From the NCBI GenBank assembly GCA_018062785.1, contig JAGORO010000001.1:1-64000 (forward strand): a DNA stretch of 64,000 bases. The letters are read 5' to 3'. Under the pieces are notes generated by a model that saw only the letters and a list, made by a program, of their open reading frames with translations, did no database searches and was not told the DNA's origin. Source of the DNA: Candidatus Saccharimonadota bacterium (GTDB taxonomy: Bacteria > Patescibacteriota > Saccharimonadia > Saccharimonadales > UBA4665). A program made the position numbers and the translations under genes. Below are positions 32,785 to 42,900 of this stretch, one piece after another (the first letter of the stretch is position 1; each line of letters starts with the position of its first letter).

Positions 32785-32812
32785 AAAAGAGCCTCCCAGG
32801 GGAGGCTCTTTT
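32785..32812 (-). terminator. tuf terminator
   Basis: AAAAGAGCCTCC-CCTG-GGAGGCTCTTTT followed by TTGTAGG; 12-base stem. Confidence 0.88.
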
Positions 32813-32832
32813 GATACAAATGTGTAGTCAGA

Positions 32833-34017
32833 TTATTTCGTAATCTTAGTGACAACACCAGCACCAACGGTACGGCCACCTTCACGAATAGCGAAGTTTA
32901 GACCCTGTTCCATGGCGATAGGTGCAAGCAACTTAACCTTGAAGGTTACGGTGTCGCCTGGCATGACCATTTCTTTGTCGGCTGGGAGTTCAACCTCACC
33001 AGTTACGTCCGTTGTGCGGAAGTAGAACTGAGGCTTGTAACCCTTAAAGAATGGCGTGTGTCGACCACCTTCTTCTTTGCTGAGGATGTAGACCTCTGCA
33101 TCGAATTCGGTGTGAGGGGTGATCGTGCCCGGCTTAGCAAGCACCTGACCACGCTCGATGTCGTCGCGCTCGATACCTCGAAGCAAGATACCAGCGTTGT
33201 CACCAGCCTGGCCTTGGTCGAGGCTCTTCTTGAAGGCTTCGACACCGGTAACGACGCTCTTCTGAGTTGGACGGATGCCGACAATTTCAACTTCGTCGTT
33301 GATCTTGACGATACCAGCTTCTACACGACCAGTCGCAACAGTGCCGCGACCCTTAATAGAGAACACGTCTTCGATAGGCATCAGGAAGTCTTTGTCGAGG
33401 TCGCGAGTTGGCTCTGGAACGTAGTCATCCATAGCCTTGATGAGTTCCATAACTGCATCTTCGTTTGCTGCGTCGCCTTCGACAGCCTTTGCAGCAGAAC
33501 CCTTGATGATTGGGCAGTCGCGGTCAAACCCGTTCTTCTCTAGAAGATCACGGATTTCTTCTTCGACGAGCTCCACGAGATCTGCGTCTGCGAGGTCCAT
33601 CTTGTTCATGAATACAAGGATCTTTGGCACACCAACCTGCTTGGCGAGCAGAACGTGCTCACGAGTCTGAGGCATAGGGCCATCAGCTGCAGATACAACC
33701 AAGATTGCACCATCAACCTGAGCAGCACCGGTAATCATGTTCTTGACGTAGTCGGCGTGACCTGGCATGTCGACGTGTGCGTAGTGGCGCTTTTCGCTTT
33801 CGTACTCTTGGTGAGAAGTAGCGATGGTAATACCACGAGCCTTTTCTTCTGGAGCGTTGTCGATCTGGTCGTAGGCAACTGGCTTGTTTACGTCGCTTGG
33901 AAGCTTCTTCGCAAGTGTTGCAGTAATAGCTGCAGTTAGAGTTGTCTTGCCGTGGTCGACGTGGCCCATAGTACCAACGTTGACGTGCGGCTTGCTTCGG
34001 TCAAATGTTCCTGCCAT
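32833..34017 (-). CDS. tuf: Elongation factor Tu
   Basis: 394 aa GTPase delivering aminoacyl-tRNA. G1 GHVDHGKT (18-25), G2 RGITI, G3 DMPGH (Met instead of the usual Cys), G4 NKMD, G5 GSA; domains 2 and 3 complete to the terminal GVVTKI. SD AAGGAG. It has its own consensus promoter rather than depending on fusA transcription. Confidence 0.98.
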   Translation of the reverse strand: MAGTFDRSKPHVNVGTMGHVDHGKTTLTAAITATLAKKLPSDVNKPVAYDQIDNAPEEKARGITIATSHQEYESEKRHYAHVDMPGHADYVKNMITGAAQVDGAILVVSAADGPMPQTREHVLLAKQVGVPKILVFMNKMDLADADLVELVEEEIRDLLEKNGFDRDCPIIKGSAAKAVEGDAANEDAVMELIKAMDDYVPEPTRDLDKDFLMPIEDVFSIKGRGTVATGRVEAGIVKINDEVEIVGIRPTQKSVVTGVEAFKKSLDQGQAGDNAGILLRGIERDDIERGQVLAKPGTITPHTEFDAEVYILSKEEGGRHTPFFKGYKPQFYFRTTDVTGEVELPADKEMVMPGDTVTFKVKLLAPIAMEQGLNFAIREGGRTVGAGVVTKITK

Positions 34018-34070
34018 AGAGAGAGGACTCCTTGTGGTTATTAGTTTATTAGTTGTTCACGCGGTCCATA

Positions 34071-34105
34071 TTGCTTCGGTTATGTGTATGTTTACACCAA
34101 AGCAA
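34071..34105 (-). promoter_or_regulatory. Hairpin in the tuf leader
   Basis: TTGCTTTGG pairs with CCGAAGCAA (one G-T) around a 17-base loop, in a leader of about 107 bases. Regulatory role inferred only from position. Confidence 0.35.
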
Positions 34106-34130
34106 CGCCCTCACGCGAGATACGGTGTTA

Positions 34131-34159
34131 ATTATAGGTAAGTGCTGCGCTTTTGTCAA
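34131..34159 (-). promoter_or_regulatory. tuf promoter (perfect consensus)
   Basis: TTGACA (34154-34159), 17 bases, TATAAT (34131-34136): both hexamers perfect, the strongest promoter in the window. The -35 box lies just outside the 3' end of the small upstream gene. Confidence 0.88.
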
Positions 34160-34162
34160 AAT

Positions 34163-34444
34163 TTAGTCAACAGAGGTCAGCGAAACGGTAATTTCCGGTC
34201 CCTCTGGATAGCCGTACACAGAAAATCGTCCGTAGCAGCGCGGTGCACACGTCGCTTCAACCGAGACAACAGCCGGAGGAATCTCCGCGCAATCTAGAGC
34301 ATTCAACACCCAAAACGCCATTGCCTCGACAACCTCAGTGTCGATCTTCTTCGACCAGTCCATCGTGCAACTCACAGACTGCGAGCAGGTATCCGGTCAG
34401 AATACCGTTCGTTCGCCTTCATGAAACTCAGATGTAAACAGCAT
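34163..34444 (-). CDS. Unknown small gene between fusA and tuf, possibly interrupted by TGA
   Basis: The frame downstream of a TGA (34397-34399) gives about 60-77 aa (MDWSKKIDTEVVEAMAFWVL... ending SLTSVD). Extending through the TGA gives 94 codons from an ATG at 34444, only 13 bases after the fusA stop. Neither start has a clear SD. Cysteine-containing (EATCAPRCYG). No domain recognised. It may be an intact short gene starting at GTG 34375 or ATG 34363, or a nonsense-interrupted one. Confidence 0.4.
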
Positions 34445-34456
34445 CGCTACACGATA

Positions 34457-36550
34457 CTATTTAGCGTTTTTGGCAATGATCGCGTCCGCAACATTGTTTG
34501 GAACGTCTGCATAGTGGTCAAGCTCCATGCTTGAGCTGGCACGACCCTGTGTCATAGAACGCAGGTTGGTGGTGTAGCCAAACATTTCACCAAGAGGCAC
34601 AAAAGAAGTAATCTCCTTGATGCCGCCCGCGAGGTCTTCCATGGACTCAATACGACCACGCTTGCTGTTTAGATCGCCAATGACGTCACCCATGAATTCT
34701 TCTGGCGTAACGACGACGACTTTCATGACGGGTTCGAGCAACGTTGGCGTCGCTTTCTTAACACCTTCTTGCAGACCCATCGAACCAGCGATCGAGAATG
34801 CCATTTCGTTGGAGTCAACTTCGTGGTAACTACCGTCGTACAGCTCGACCTTAACATCTACCACTGGGTAGCCGGCAATCACACCATTGCCCATGGCCTC
34901 TTCGATACCTTTGCGCACAGCTGGGATGTATTCACTAGGAACCACACCACCCTTAATGCTGTTAATGAACTCAAAGCCCTTGCCGGCTTCATTCTGGCTC
35001 AGTCGTAGCCAAACATCACCATACTGACCACGTCCACCAGATTGGCGAACAAACTTTCCTTGAACTTCGACAGCGTCCTTACGGATCGTTTCTCGGTAAG
35101 CAACTTGTGGCTGACCAATGTTGGCTTCGACGCTAAATTCGCGCTTCATGCGGTCGACGATGATTTCGAGGTGCAGCTCACCCATACCAGAAATAATGGT
35201 CTGGCCAGTTTCGTCATCTACCTTGACGCGGAAGGTTGGGTCTTCTTCGGCAAGTCTTTGGAGCGCGAGACTCATCTTTTCTTGGTCGGCTTTGGTTTTT
35301 GGCTCGATAGCAATAGACACTGGAGGCTCTGGGAAGGAGATATTCTCGAGAACAATCGGGTGAGCCGGATCGCAAAGGGTGTTGCCGGTAGTCGTGCCCT
35401 TGAGGCCGACGATGGCAGCAATGTCACCAGCTCGGACTTCGGTCACATCTTCTCGGTCATTGGCTTTCATGCGCACAATACGACCAACGCGCTCTTTTTC
35501 GCCCGTCGAGCTATTGAATACGTAGCTACCAGACTTTAAAACACCCGAGTAGACACGGTAATAGGCCAGCTTACCAACGTATGGGTCAGAGGTGATTTTG
35601 AAGGCGAGGCCAGCCAGTGGCTCTTCGGCACGTGGTTTGCGCTCGATTTTGTCGCCAGTTTTAGGGTGTTCACCCCAAATACTGTCGACATCTTCTGGGC
35701 TGGGTAGGTAATCATTAACCGCGTCGAGGACTTTTTCGACGATAACACCACGACCATCTCCACCGGTAACTGGGAAGAAGTTACCGCCCAATACCGCGGT
35801 GCGGATAGCTTGCTTGATCTCTTCAGTCGTAAGGCCTTCTTCGCCAACTTCGAGGTATTTCTCGAGCATGGCTTCGTCTTCGGCCACGGCGTTTTCTACG
35901 AGCAGTGAGCGATATTTCTTTGCCTTGTCGAGCATGTCAGCTGGGATTTCGCCCTCGACGAGCTCTTTGTCGTGGAAGTCGGTGTAGGTGTAGGCCTTCA
36001 TGTCTACAAGGTCGACGACTCCGTTGATGCTCTGCTCAAAACCGATTGGCAGCGTGATGGGGAAGGCGTTTTTGTTCAGTCGAGCGTGGATGGTATCGAT
36101 GGACTTGTAGAAATCGCCACCGGTTTGGTTGATTTTGTTAATAAAACAAATACGCGGCACGCTATACTTGTCAGCCTGTCGCCAAACGGTCTCAGATTGA
36201 CTTTCTACGCCCATCTTGCCATCAAACACCACACAAGCCCCATCGAGCACACGAAGTGAACGCTCCACTTCAGCAGTAAAGTCGATGTGTCCGGGAGTAT
36301 CGATGATGTTGATCTGCTTACCCTTCCAAAAACACGTTACAGCCGCCGAAACGATGGTAATACCTCGCTCGCGTTCTTGGTCCATCCAGTCGGTCAGCGC
36401 ACCGCCATCATCACCACGAACGGTGCCGATTTTGTGCTTAATACCTGTGCGGTACAAAATACCTTCTGTTGTTGTTGTCTTACCCGCGTCGATGTGAGCA
36501 ATAATGCCCATGTTGCGGATGTCTTTCATTTCTACTGTTTTATCTGCCAT
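34457..36550 (-). CDS. fusA: Elongation factor G
   Basis: 697 aa translocation GTPase, five domains, normal length. G1 AHIDAGKT (18-25), G2 RGITI and G3 DTPGH are normal. G4 reads NKIN ([10 protein letters not shown], about 137-140) instead of NKMD, replacing the Asp that normally reads the guanine base. The codon is AAC, clearly readable in this sequence. Domain IV motif region [10 protein letters not shown] is present. Lies between the 110 aa gene and the small gene before tuf. Confidence 0.97.
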   Translation of the reverse strand: MADKTVEMKDIRNMGIIAHIDAGKTTTTEGILYRTGIKHKIGTVRGDDGGALTDWMDQERERGITIVSAAVTCFWKGKQINIIDTPGHIDFTAEVERSLRVLDGACVVFDGKMGVESQSETVWRQADKYSVPRICFINKINQTGGDFYKSIDTIHARLNKNAFPITLPIGFEQSINGVVDLVDMKAYTYTDFHDKELVEGEIPADMLDKAKKYRSLLVENAVAEDEAMLEKYLEVGEEGLTTEEIKQAIRTAVLGGNFFPVTGGDGRGVIVEKVLDAVNDYLPSPEDVDSIWGEHPKTGDKIERKPRAEEPLAGLAFKITSDPYVGKLAYYRVYSGVLKSGSYVFNSSTGEKERVGRIVRMKANDREDVTEVRAGDIAAIVGLKGTTTGNTLCDPAHPIVLENISFPEPPVSIAIEPKTKADQEKMSLALQRLAEEDPTFRVKVDDETGQTIISGMGELHLEIIVDRMKREFSVEANIGQPQVAYRETIRKDAVEVQGKFVRQSGGRGQYGDVWLRLSQNEAGKGFEFINSIKGGVVPSEYIPAVRKGIEEAMGNGVIAGYPVVDVKVELYDGSYHEVDSNEMAFSIAGSMGLQEGVKKATPTLLEPVMKVVVVTPEEFMGDVIGDLNSKRGRIESMEDLAGGIKEITSFVPLGEMFGYTTNLRSMTQGRASSSMELDHYADVPNNVADAIIAKNAK

Positions 36551-36574
36551 ATACTACTACCCTTTCGTTCCTAA

Positions 36575-36907
36575 CTATTGATGTGTGCCGAGGACACCCT
36601 CGGCCATTCTACGCCTTACAAAATCAGTCATAGTTTCACTTGGATTTATGCCTTCGGCATATCTTTCGCGGGAGATAACATTACTAGCCACACTCGTTAA
36701 TGGACGAGCTACTGCGCTTTCGATTGCCTGCACCACCACAGTGCCTACTATTACATAGGATGCCATCATATGCGCACCAGTCCCCGCAGACCTTTCCGCA
36801 ATATCATATGCCCTCTCAGCGTCGACCCTGCGACGCTCTGCCCTGTCTATATTCCATAGGAATACTCGAGCAGAAGCACGAAAGTTACTTTCAGAGGGTC
36901 GTTGCAT
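36575..36907 (-). CDS. Unknown 110 aa protein between rpsG and fusA
   Basis: Arg-rich N-terminal half (RAERRRVDAERAYDIAERS), then a hydrophobic segment (about 47-66, MMASYVIVGTVVVQAIESAV) that could span the membrane. GAGG lies nine bases before the ATG, and it is five bases after the rpsG stop, so it is an operon gene. No domain recognised. Function unknown; position in the str operon is unusual. Confidence 0.65.
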   Translation of the reverse strand: MQRPSESNFRASARVFLWNIDRAERRRVDAERAYDIAERSAGTGAHMMASYVIVGTVVVQAIESAVARPLTSVASNVISRERYAEGINPSETMTDFVRRRMAEGVLGTHQ

Positions 36908-36912
36908 GCTAC

Positions 36913-37392
36913 TTAGCCTCGAGCGAAATGAGCAAACGCTCGGTTAGCTTCGGCCATCTTGTGCGTGTCTTCGCGCTTCTTTACGGCCGAACCTTGGCTG
37001 TTGTAGGCGTCCATGAGCTCGAGGGCAATGCGGTCACTCATGCTCATGCCTTTACGGGCACGTGCAGCCTGTACAAACCACATCGTAGTTAGGTGGTTTT
37101 GACGCTGGCCCTTAACCTCAAAAGGAATCTGGTAGTTGGCACCACCAACACGGCGAGAGCGAGTCTCGACCTGTGGGCGGATGTTGCCAAATGCTTGATC
37201 GAACACGTCGAGCGGGTTCTCTACCTTGAGCTTGTCGGCAGCCTTTTGCATACCGTTGTACACGAGTGTTTCGGCAACTTGTTTTTTGCCATCACGCATC
37301 ACACGGTTAATCAATCGCTGTACGGCAACACTGTTGTACATGCGATCAGCTGGAATGTCTCGTACGAGAGTTTTGGTTACTTTCCTAGGCAT
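36913..37392 (-). CDS. rpsG: Ribosomal protein S7
   Basis: 159 aa head-assembly protein. RLINRVMRDGKKQVAETLVY, RRVGGANYQIPFEV and the C-terminal SAVKKREDTHKMAEANRAFAHF are diagnostic. One-base overlap with rpsL. Confidence 0.97.
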   Translation of the reverse strand: MPRKVTKTLVRDIPADRMYNSVAVQRLINRVMRDGKKQVAETLVYNGMQKAADKLKVENPLDVFDQAFGNIRPQVETRSRRVGGANYQIPFEVKGQRQNHLTTMWFVQAARARKGMSMSDRIALELMDAYNSQGSAVKKREDTHKMAEANRAFAHFARG

Positions 37393-37805
37393 TACTTGCT
37401 CTCCTTCTTGGCGCCGTACTTAGAACGGCCTTGTTTGCGGTTTTGTACGCCCTGAAGGTCAAGTGCGCCACGAACGATGTGATAGCGCACACCAGGAAGG
37501 TCCTTTACACGGCCACCACGCACCATAACAACAGCGTGTTCCTGTAGGTTATGGCCCTCACCGCCGATGTACGCCCAAACTTCGTAACCATTGCCGAGTC
37601 GAACACGAGCAACTTTACGCAGCGCCGAGTTTGGCTTCTTTGGCGTCTTGGTTGTGACCTTTACGCAAACACCACGCTTAAATGGCGCAGCCTTCTCGTA
37701 GTTTTTGGTCTTGAGGTTGTTGGTAACCCGCATAAGCGCAGGTGATTTGCTCTTGGTAAGCACTTTTTTGCGCGGCTTACGCACGAGCTGATTGATAGTA
37801 GGCAC
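37392..37805 (-). CDS. rpsL: Ribosomal protein S12
   Basis: 137 aa decoding-site protein. [37 protein letters not shown] and [20 protein letters not shown] are conserved. The streptomycin-position lysine in TPKKPNS is wild-type. Start is GTG with AAAGGGG six bases upstream. First gene of the str operon. Confidence 0.97.
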   Translation of the reverse strand: MPTINQLVRKPRKKVLTKSKSPALMRVTNNLKTKNYEKAAPFKRGVCVKVTTKTPKKPNSALRKVARVRLGNGYEVWAYIGGEGHNLQEHAVVMVRGGRVKDLPGVRYHIVRGALDLQGVQNRKQGRSKYGAKKESK

Positions 37806-37925
37806 TAGTAGCCCCTTTCCGAGGAATTACCTCCGTTATATTCGCTGAAGAGAATGTATCTCCTCTACCGTCAAACATCTTGGCTATGCGACCGAGATGG
37901 ACTCGAAATTGATAGTAACCGGCCT

Positions 37926-37954
37926 ATTGTACTATATATGCGCATACACCTCAA
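37926..37954 (-). promoter_or_regulatory. Promoter of the rpsL operon
   Basis: TTGAGG (37949-37954), 17 bases, TACAAT (37926-37931). The leader of about 114 bases holds GAGGAGA/TCTCTTC and a GAGG-TAATT-CCTC hairpin just before the SD. Confidence 0.6.
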
Positions 37955-37977
37955 GTACTCCGAGGTATTTTATATGT

Positions 37978-38005
37978 TTGAAACACGGCTCCTTTGCGGT
38001 ATAGT
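37978..38005 (+). promoter_or_regulatory. Promoter of the 430 aa gene
   Basis: TTGAAA (37978-37983), 16 bases, TATAGT (38000-38005); divergent from the rpsL promoter. Confidence 0.55.
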
Positions 38006-38050
38006 AAAACCATAAGCAAGTAATATCTTATAGCGAGGGAGTGGGAAGAT

Positions 38051-39343
38051 ATGGATTCAGATTTTAAGCCTTTAGCAAACAGTGGCTCAGATGCAGGGCT
38101 GACAAGTGGGGACGCAAAGCCTATCACGGTTACGAGCTCATCATCTGCCAACGCTTTTGGCGGTTCGAGCACGGCTACTAGCAGTCCTAGTAGTACGAAC
38201 AGCTTAGATGGCGTATCGGCAAAGAGCACTACGCCAAGCTTAGTTACCAGCTCCCCAATGGCGAGCGTGAAGCCCGAGCCAAGCCCTACTATCGCGGCGG
38301 CTGCAGCTGAGTTTGACAGCATCAAACCAGCAATACCCCCCTCCAACACACTGAGCTTTTCAAGCAAAAAGGATGACGATCTAGACCTCAGTGACCTTGA
38401 CAACGCAAAGGCAACCACTGCCGAATCAAAGCCGATAGAAAAAACCCCTTCCACCCCTTCCAAAAAGCCGAAGAGTCGCACTTGGGTGTACGCGCTATCA
38501 TTGCTGCTCGCTATGGGAGTTGCTGGAGCCGCCGGCTGGTTTGCGCACGCCTACTTCAACAAGTCTACTCCAGCACCAGTTGCCAAAGCGCCGGTAGTAT
38601 CCGCACCGGTCAAAGTCGAAGCGCCACTAACCGCAGCCTCTCTCATTGCAGAGTTAAGCAAGACCGCAACTCCCGCAGCTTACGTCGAGGGATACGCTCC
38701 CTACTCCAAGCCCGATGGCGCCACCTTTGCAGTCCAGCCAATTGCCACCCAGGAAAAGTCCGTCAACTTTAGCGTTACCGACGCCAACAAAGAAGCCGAG
38801 TACGTAAAGGTAAAGACTTGGTTAGAGGGCAAAGGACTAACTGCGACCATAGATAACCCTACCGAAGCCAGCAAAACACCTTCGACTACGTTTATGGCCA
38901 AGGGTGCTGAACTATTTTGTTCTACTATCGTCAGCAATGCTGGCACAACTACGGCCACGCCCGACGCCCGACTATTCGTGCGCTGTGCCGACAAGGCCGA
39001 CTACACCACTCTCATCACTAAATTAACGCCACTTTACGATCAGTACATTGCCAGAAACCCAGATGCCAACAAAGATGGCAAACTCGTTATGACCGACTAC
39101 AAAGATGTAGCTAGCAAGACCGCTGGCTACCTACTAGCCGAACCCAGTGTTGGCAGCACAAGTGGCGGTGGCGCTAAAGCCCTTTTCTACCAATCCTCCG
39201 ACAAGCAGTGGCACTACGTGGCGAGCCATCAGAGTACGACAGCATCAGTGCCATGCACCACATTCAACACTCCCGAGCTCAAGAAAGCCTACCAAGGCCA
39301 AGCCTGCGCCAACGGCACCACACAAGACACCATTAAGATGTAA
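38051..39343 (+). CDS. Ser/Thr-rich membrane-anchored protein, 430 aa
   Basis: Residues 1-145 are disordered and Ser/Thr/Pro/Ala-rich with a Lys/Pro cluster at the end. One membrane segment follows (about 147-168, WVYALSLLLAMGVAGAAGWF). Residues 170-195 are a Pro/Ala/Val linker, and the rest (about 195-430) is a folded, probably extracellular domain with three Cys. The only plus-strand gene between 6 and 54 kb. No domain recognised; the layout suits a surface protein. SD GGGA lies about eight bases upstream. Confidence 0.7.
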   Translation: MDSDFKPLANSGSDAGLTSGDAKPITVTSSSSANAFGGSSTATSSPSSTNSLDGVSAKSTTPSLVTSSPMASVKPEPSPTIAAAAAEFDSIKPAIPPSNTLSFSSKKDDDLDLSDLDNAKATTAESKPIEKTPSTPSKKPKSRTWVYALSLLLAMGVAGAAGWFAHAYFNKSTPAPVAKAPVVSAPVKVEAPLTAASLIAELSKTATPAAYVEGYAPYSKPDGATFAVQPIATQEKSVNFSVTDANKEAEYVKVKTWLEGKGLTATIDNPTEASKTPSTTFMAKGAELFCSTIVSNAGTTTATPDARLFVRCADKADYTTLITKLTPLYDQYIARNPDANKDGKLVMTDYKDVASKTAGYLLAEPSVGSTSGGGAKALFYQSSDKQWHYVASHQSTTASVPCTTFNTPELKKAYQGQACANGTTQDTIKM

Positions 39344-39370
39344 TACTACTCTCGCCCATTGGAGCACAAA

Positions 39371-39397
39371 AACGACCGAGGAATGCGCTCGGTCGTT
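39371..39397 (+). terminator. Terminator of the 430 aa gene
   Basis: AACGACCGAG/CTCGGTCGTT with a seven-base loop followed by TTTTTATG. Confidence 0.85.
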
Positions 39398-39512
39398 TTT
39401 TATGTAGCCCCATTGATTAGACTACAGGCGTTAGGTTATAGGGTGAAGGTTATAGGCTCTAGTAGGTTAAGATACATCCTGCACGGTTGCACCTTAACCA
39501 CACTATAGTCTC

Positions 39513-39775
39513 GGAGGGGCTCGCCCCTTCTTAGATGTTAGAAAATCTCATCCGCTCCCAATGTTTTACGTCCATGCCAGCACTACCTTGGTTGGCGTAT
39601 TTTATCAAGGGGAGGGCTCGCCCTCCCCGTTTGTAATCGAACTTAGTTCGATTACTGCACTCCCCGCCCCTAAAGCACGGCAGCGGAGCTGCCTGTGTCA
39701 TCTTTGGCTCCAATGTAACGTAGGGGATGAAGGTATTCCTCTCCCGAATAGCTTTTCCTTCCGAAAAGCTATTCG
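39513..39775. repeat. Array of perfect hairpins between the 430 aa gene and rpoC
   Basis: The 570-base gap 39344-39914 has no gene I accept. Besides two terminators it holds at least five hairpins: 39513-39530, 39609-39628 (GGGGAGGG-CTCG-CCCTCCCC), 39633-39655 (GTAATCGAAC-TTA-GTTCGATTAC), 39679-39693 (GGCAGC-GGA-GCTGCC) and 39745-39775 (CGAATAGCTTTT/AAAAGCTATTCG). The two G-rich ones have a CGAG loop on the minus strand, identical to the one at 32.65 kb. ATCTCATCCGCTCCCAA (39545-39561) is shared with 32718-32734. Confidence 0.6.
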
Positions 39776-39864
39776 CTCGGTTAGCGTCTCGTAAGGTGGA
39801 ATGGAAGTTTTTCTGATGTCTAACGTCCACCCCATACCTTCTCATGCAAATGGCCTAAAATACA

Positions 39865-39892
39865 AAAATCTCCCCAGTATTGGGGAGATTTT
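39865..39892 (-). terminator. rpoC terminator
   Basis: AAAATCTCCCC-AATACT-GGGGAGATTTT then TGTATTTT on the minus strand; 11-base stem. Confidence 0.88.
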
Positions 39893-39914
39893 TTATTGTC
39901 GCACACGCGAGGAG

Positions 39915-42900
39915 CTACTCGTCATCAGCAGCGTTTCGCACGCCATCTTCGATGCTTTCGGTATCTTCGTGAGTCATTGTGTCATCTGCAACTGACACTT
40001 CGTCATCGTCGTCGAGACTTGGACGCATGTCACGAAGCGGTGCTTCGGCCGATACAATCTCTTTATCTATATCGACACGAGGGGTAAACTCACCATCATC
40101 GTCACCTTCGTCCAGTGCGTTGCTAGCACCATACCCAGTACCAACTGGAATCTTGCGACCCAAAATGACGTTCTCTTTAAGACCAAAGAGGCGGTCAACA
40201 CGTCCAGAAGTAGCAGCGCTAATCAGTACACGAGTGGTGTCCTGAAAGCTAGCTGCGCTAAGGAACGAGTCTGTCGAGAGCGAAGCTTTGGTGATACCGA
40301 GCAAGAGCTGGTTGGCTCGAGCCGGTTGTTTACCTGCAGCCAGTAACGCTTCGTTAGCTTCTGCAACTGCAAGCTTACTAACAACGTCGCCAGTCACGAA
40401 TTCACTGTCACCGGCGTCTTCTATCTGAACGCGGCTAAACATCTGTCGAACAATGATCTCAAGGTGCTTGTCGGCAATATTCTGCCCCTGTCCTGCGAAA
40501 ATCCCAAGGATCTCGTTCATGATGTATCGTTGGGTTGGCTCAACGCCACGAAGCTGCATCAGATCCTGAAGGTTGATAGAACCGTTCGTAAGCCTTTGTC
40601 CAGCATATACGGTATCGCCGTCTTGGACCATGAGCTGTTTGAAGCCAGGAATTTCGTAGCGAACAACGCTCTTGTGAGCAGGTGTAATGACAACCTCTTT
40701 ACCGGCGACATCGAGTCGACCTGCTACGGGTGCAACGAGTGGATCTGCGCCACCTTTGTTACTTGCCACCACATCACCAATAGCTACGTCACTGCCGTCA
40801 GCGACCGCAACCGTGCGACCATCTAGCGAAAGACGGACGGTGTCTTTGTCGTCGGCTGTAATCTGAACAACATACTTTTGGCCCTCTTCCCAGACATTTG
40901 CCACACCTTCGATTTCGGTAAGGTAGGCTTGACCCTTTGGCATACGAGCTTCAAACAACTCTTCGATACGCGTAAGGCCTTGAGCGGTGTCGTCGGCAAC
41001 GGCCGCACCCGAACGGTGCTTTGAGTCGAGAGATAGCTGCGTACCGGGCTCGCCGATAGATTGCGCAGCAATCACTCCGATTGGGCTGTGGCTAACGGCT
41101 AATTCGCCCGTTGCAGGATCGATGCCATAGCTTTTTTGTGGTACACCATGTACCGAGCTAGCGCTTAGCGCACTCAAGATTTTCACACCGTCAAGTTTTT
41201 CATCTGCCTCAATTGCCTCGGCGACATCCTTAGAGAATAGTTCGCCAGCCTTGATATGACCCTTGATGTCCTCTGCGGCATAGCGACCCTCGAGACGGCT
41301 CGCATATGGCACGCCGATGGTCTTCGCGTCCTCTCGGAGCATTGCAAAGCCTAAGTCTGCAGCGTGTTCATCGTCATCGATAGTAAAGACATCTTGGGAC
41401 ACGTCCACAAGTCGTCGTGTTAGGTATCCAGCGTCAGCGGTTTTAAGGGCAATGTCGATGACAGCCTTTCGCGTACCACGGGTACCTGTAAAGTATTCTA
41501 GCGGAGAAAGACCTTGGAGATATCCGGACTTCACCGGAAGCTCAATTACGTTACCGGTTGCGTCCTGGAAAACGCCGAGCATACCGACCGACATCTTCAT
41601 CTGGGATACGTTACCACGGGCACCAGAAGTAATAGCAATCGCCATTGAGCCATCCTGCCCCTGCATTTGCTGGGTAAGCATATCTTGTACCTTGGCATCG
41701 ATCTTTGTCCAGCTATCTACCGTTAATCGGTGTCGTTCTTCGTCTGTTATGAAACCTTGTTCGTACTGGTCGGCGATCTCGACGCTTCGAGTATCGCCAT
41801 CTTTAATGACACTTTCGAGACCAGTAATAGGCTCGAAGTCGTCCATACCCATCGAGAGCCCAGACATTGTTGCGTAGCGGAAGCCTAGATCTTTGAGGTT
41901 ATCAGCAATCTCGGCAGTCTTGGCGGCACCGTACTTCTTATAGACGGCAGCCATCACCTTTTGAAGATACTTCTTAGTCATAGCTTCGTTTTGGAACGCA
42001 AAGTCGCTTGGGAAGATTTCGTTAAAGAAGAATCGTCCAAGGGTTGCCTGTTGCAGCTCCCCATTCATCGGCAAACTTATACTACTCTGCAAGTCGATGA
42101 GACCGGCATCAAATGCCATGCTCGCTTCGTCGAGGCTCGAGAACACTTTTGGTGCATCTTTTTCAGAACCTGGACGTTGGTATGTTAGGTAGTAGCAGCC
42201 GAGCACGATGTCTTGCTCGATGTGCAAGATTGGCGTACCGTCGGCAGGCTTTAGCAAGTTACGGTTTGCGGCCATGATGTCACGCGCTTCGTTCTGCGCA
42301 GCATCACTGAGTGGCAAGTGCACAGCCATCTGGTCACCGTCGAAGTCGGCGTTAAAGCCCTTACAGACGAGTGGATGGAGCTGAATAGCACGACCCTCAA
42401 TCAGTACTGGCTGGAACGCTTGGATACTAAGGCGGTGAAGTGAAGGCGCACGGTTCAGAAGAACGTACTTGCCCTTGATTACTTCATCGAGCGCATCCCA
42501 AACCTCAGTCTCGCCGGTCTCGATCATGCGGGTTGCCGAACGAATATTGTGAGCCTGATCACGAGCAATTAACTCTCCGATCACAAATGGCTTGAACAGT
42601 TCGAGTGCCATCATCTTCGGTAGACCACACTCACTAATCTTAAGCTCTGGACCAGCCACGATAACCGAACGACCAGAATAGTCGACACGCTTACCGAGTA
42701 GGTTTTGGCGGAAACGACCCTGTTTGCCCTTTAGCATATCGCTCAGACTCTTGAGGCGACGTCGCTGACCAGTCGCAGCCACAGCGCGACCACTTCGGGC
42801 ATTGTTATTATCGATCAAAGCATCGACAGCTTCTTGCAGCATTCGCTGCTCATTACGTCGAATAACCTCTGGTGCATTTAGCTCCATTAGTTTTTTGAGT

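Noticed and set aside
39531-39845. A 104-codon open frame on the minus strand after rpoC.
   Set aside because: It lies beyond the rpoC terminator, has no SD or promoter, and its bases are mostly hairpin stems; composition follows the palindromes, not codons.
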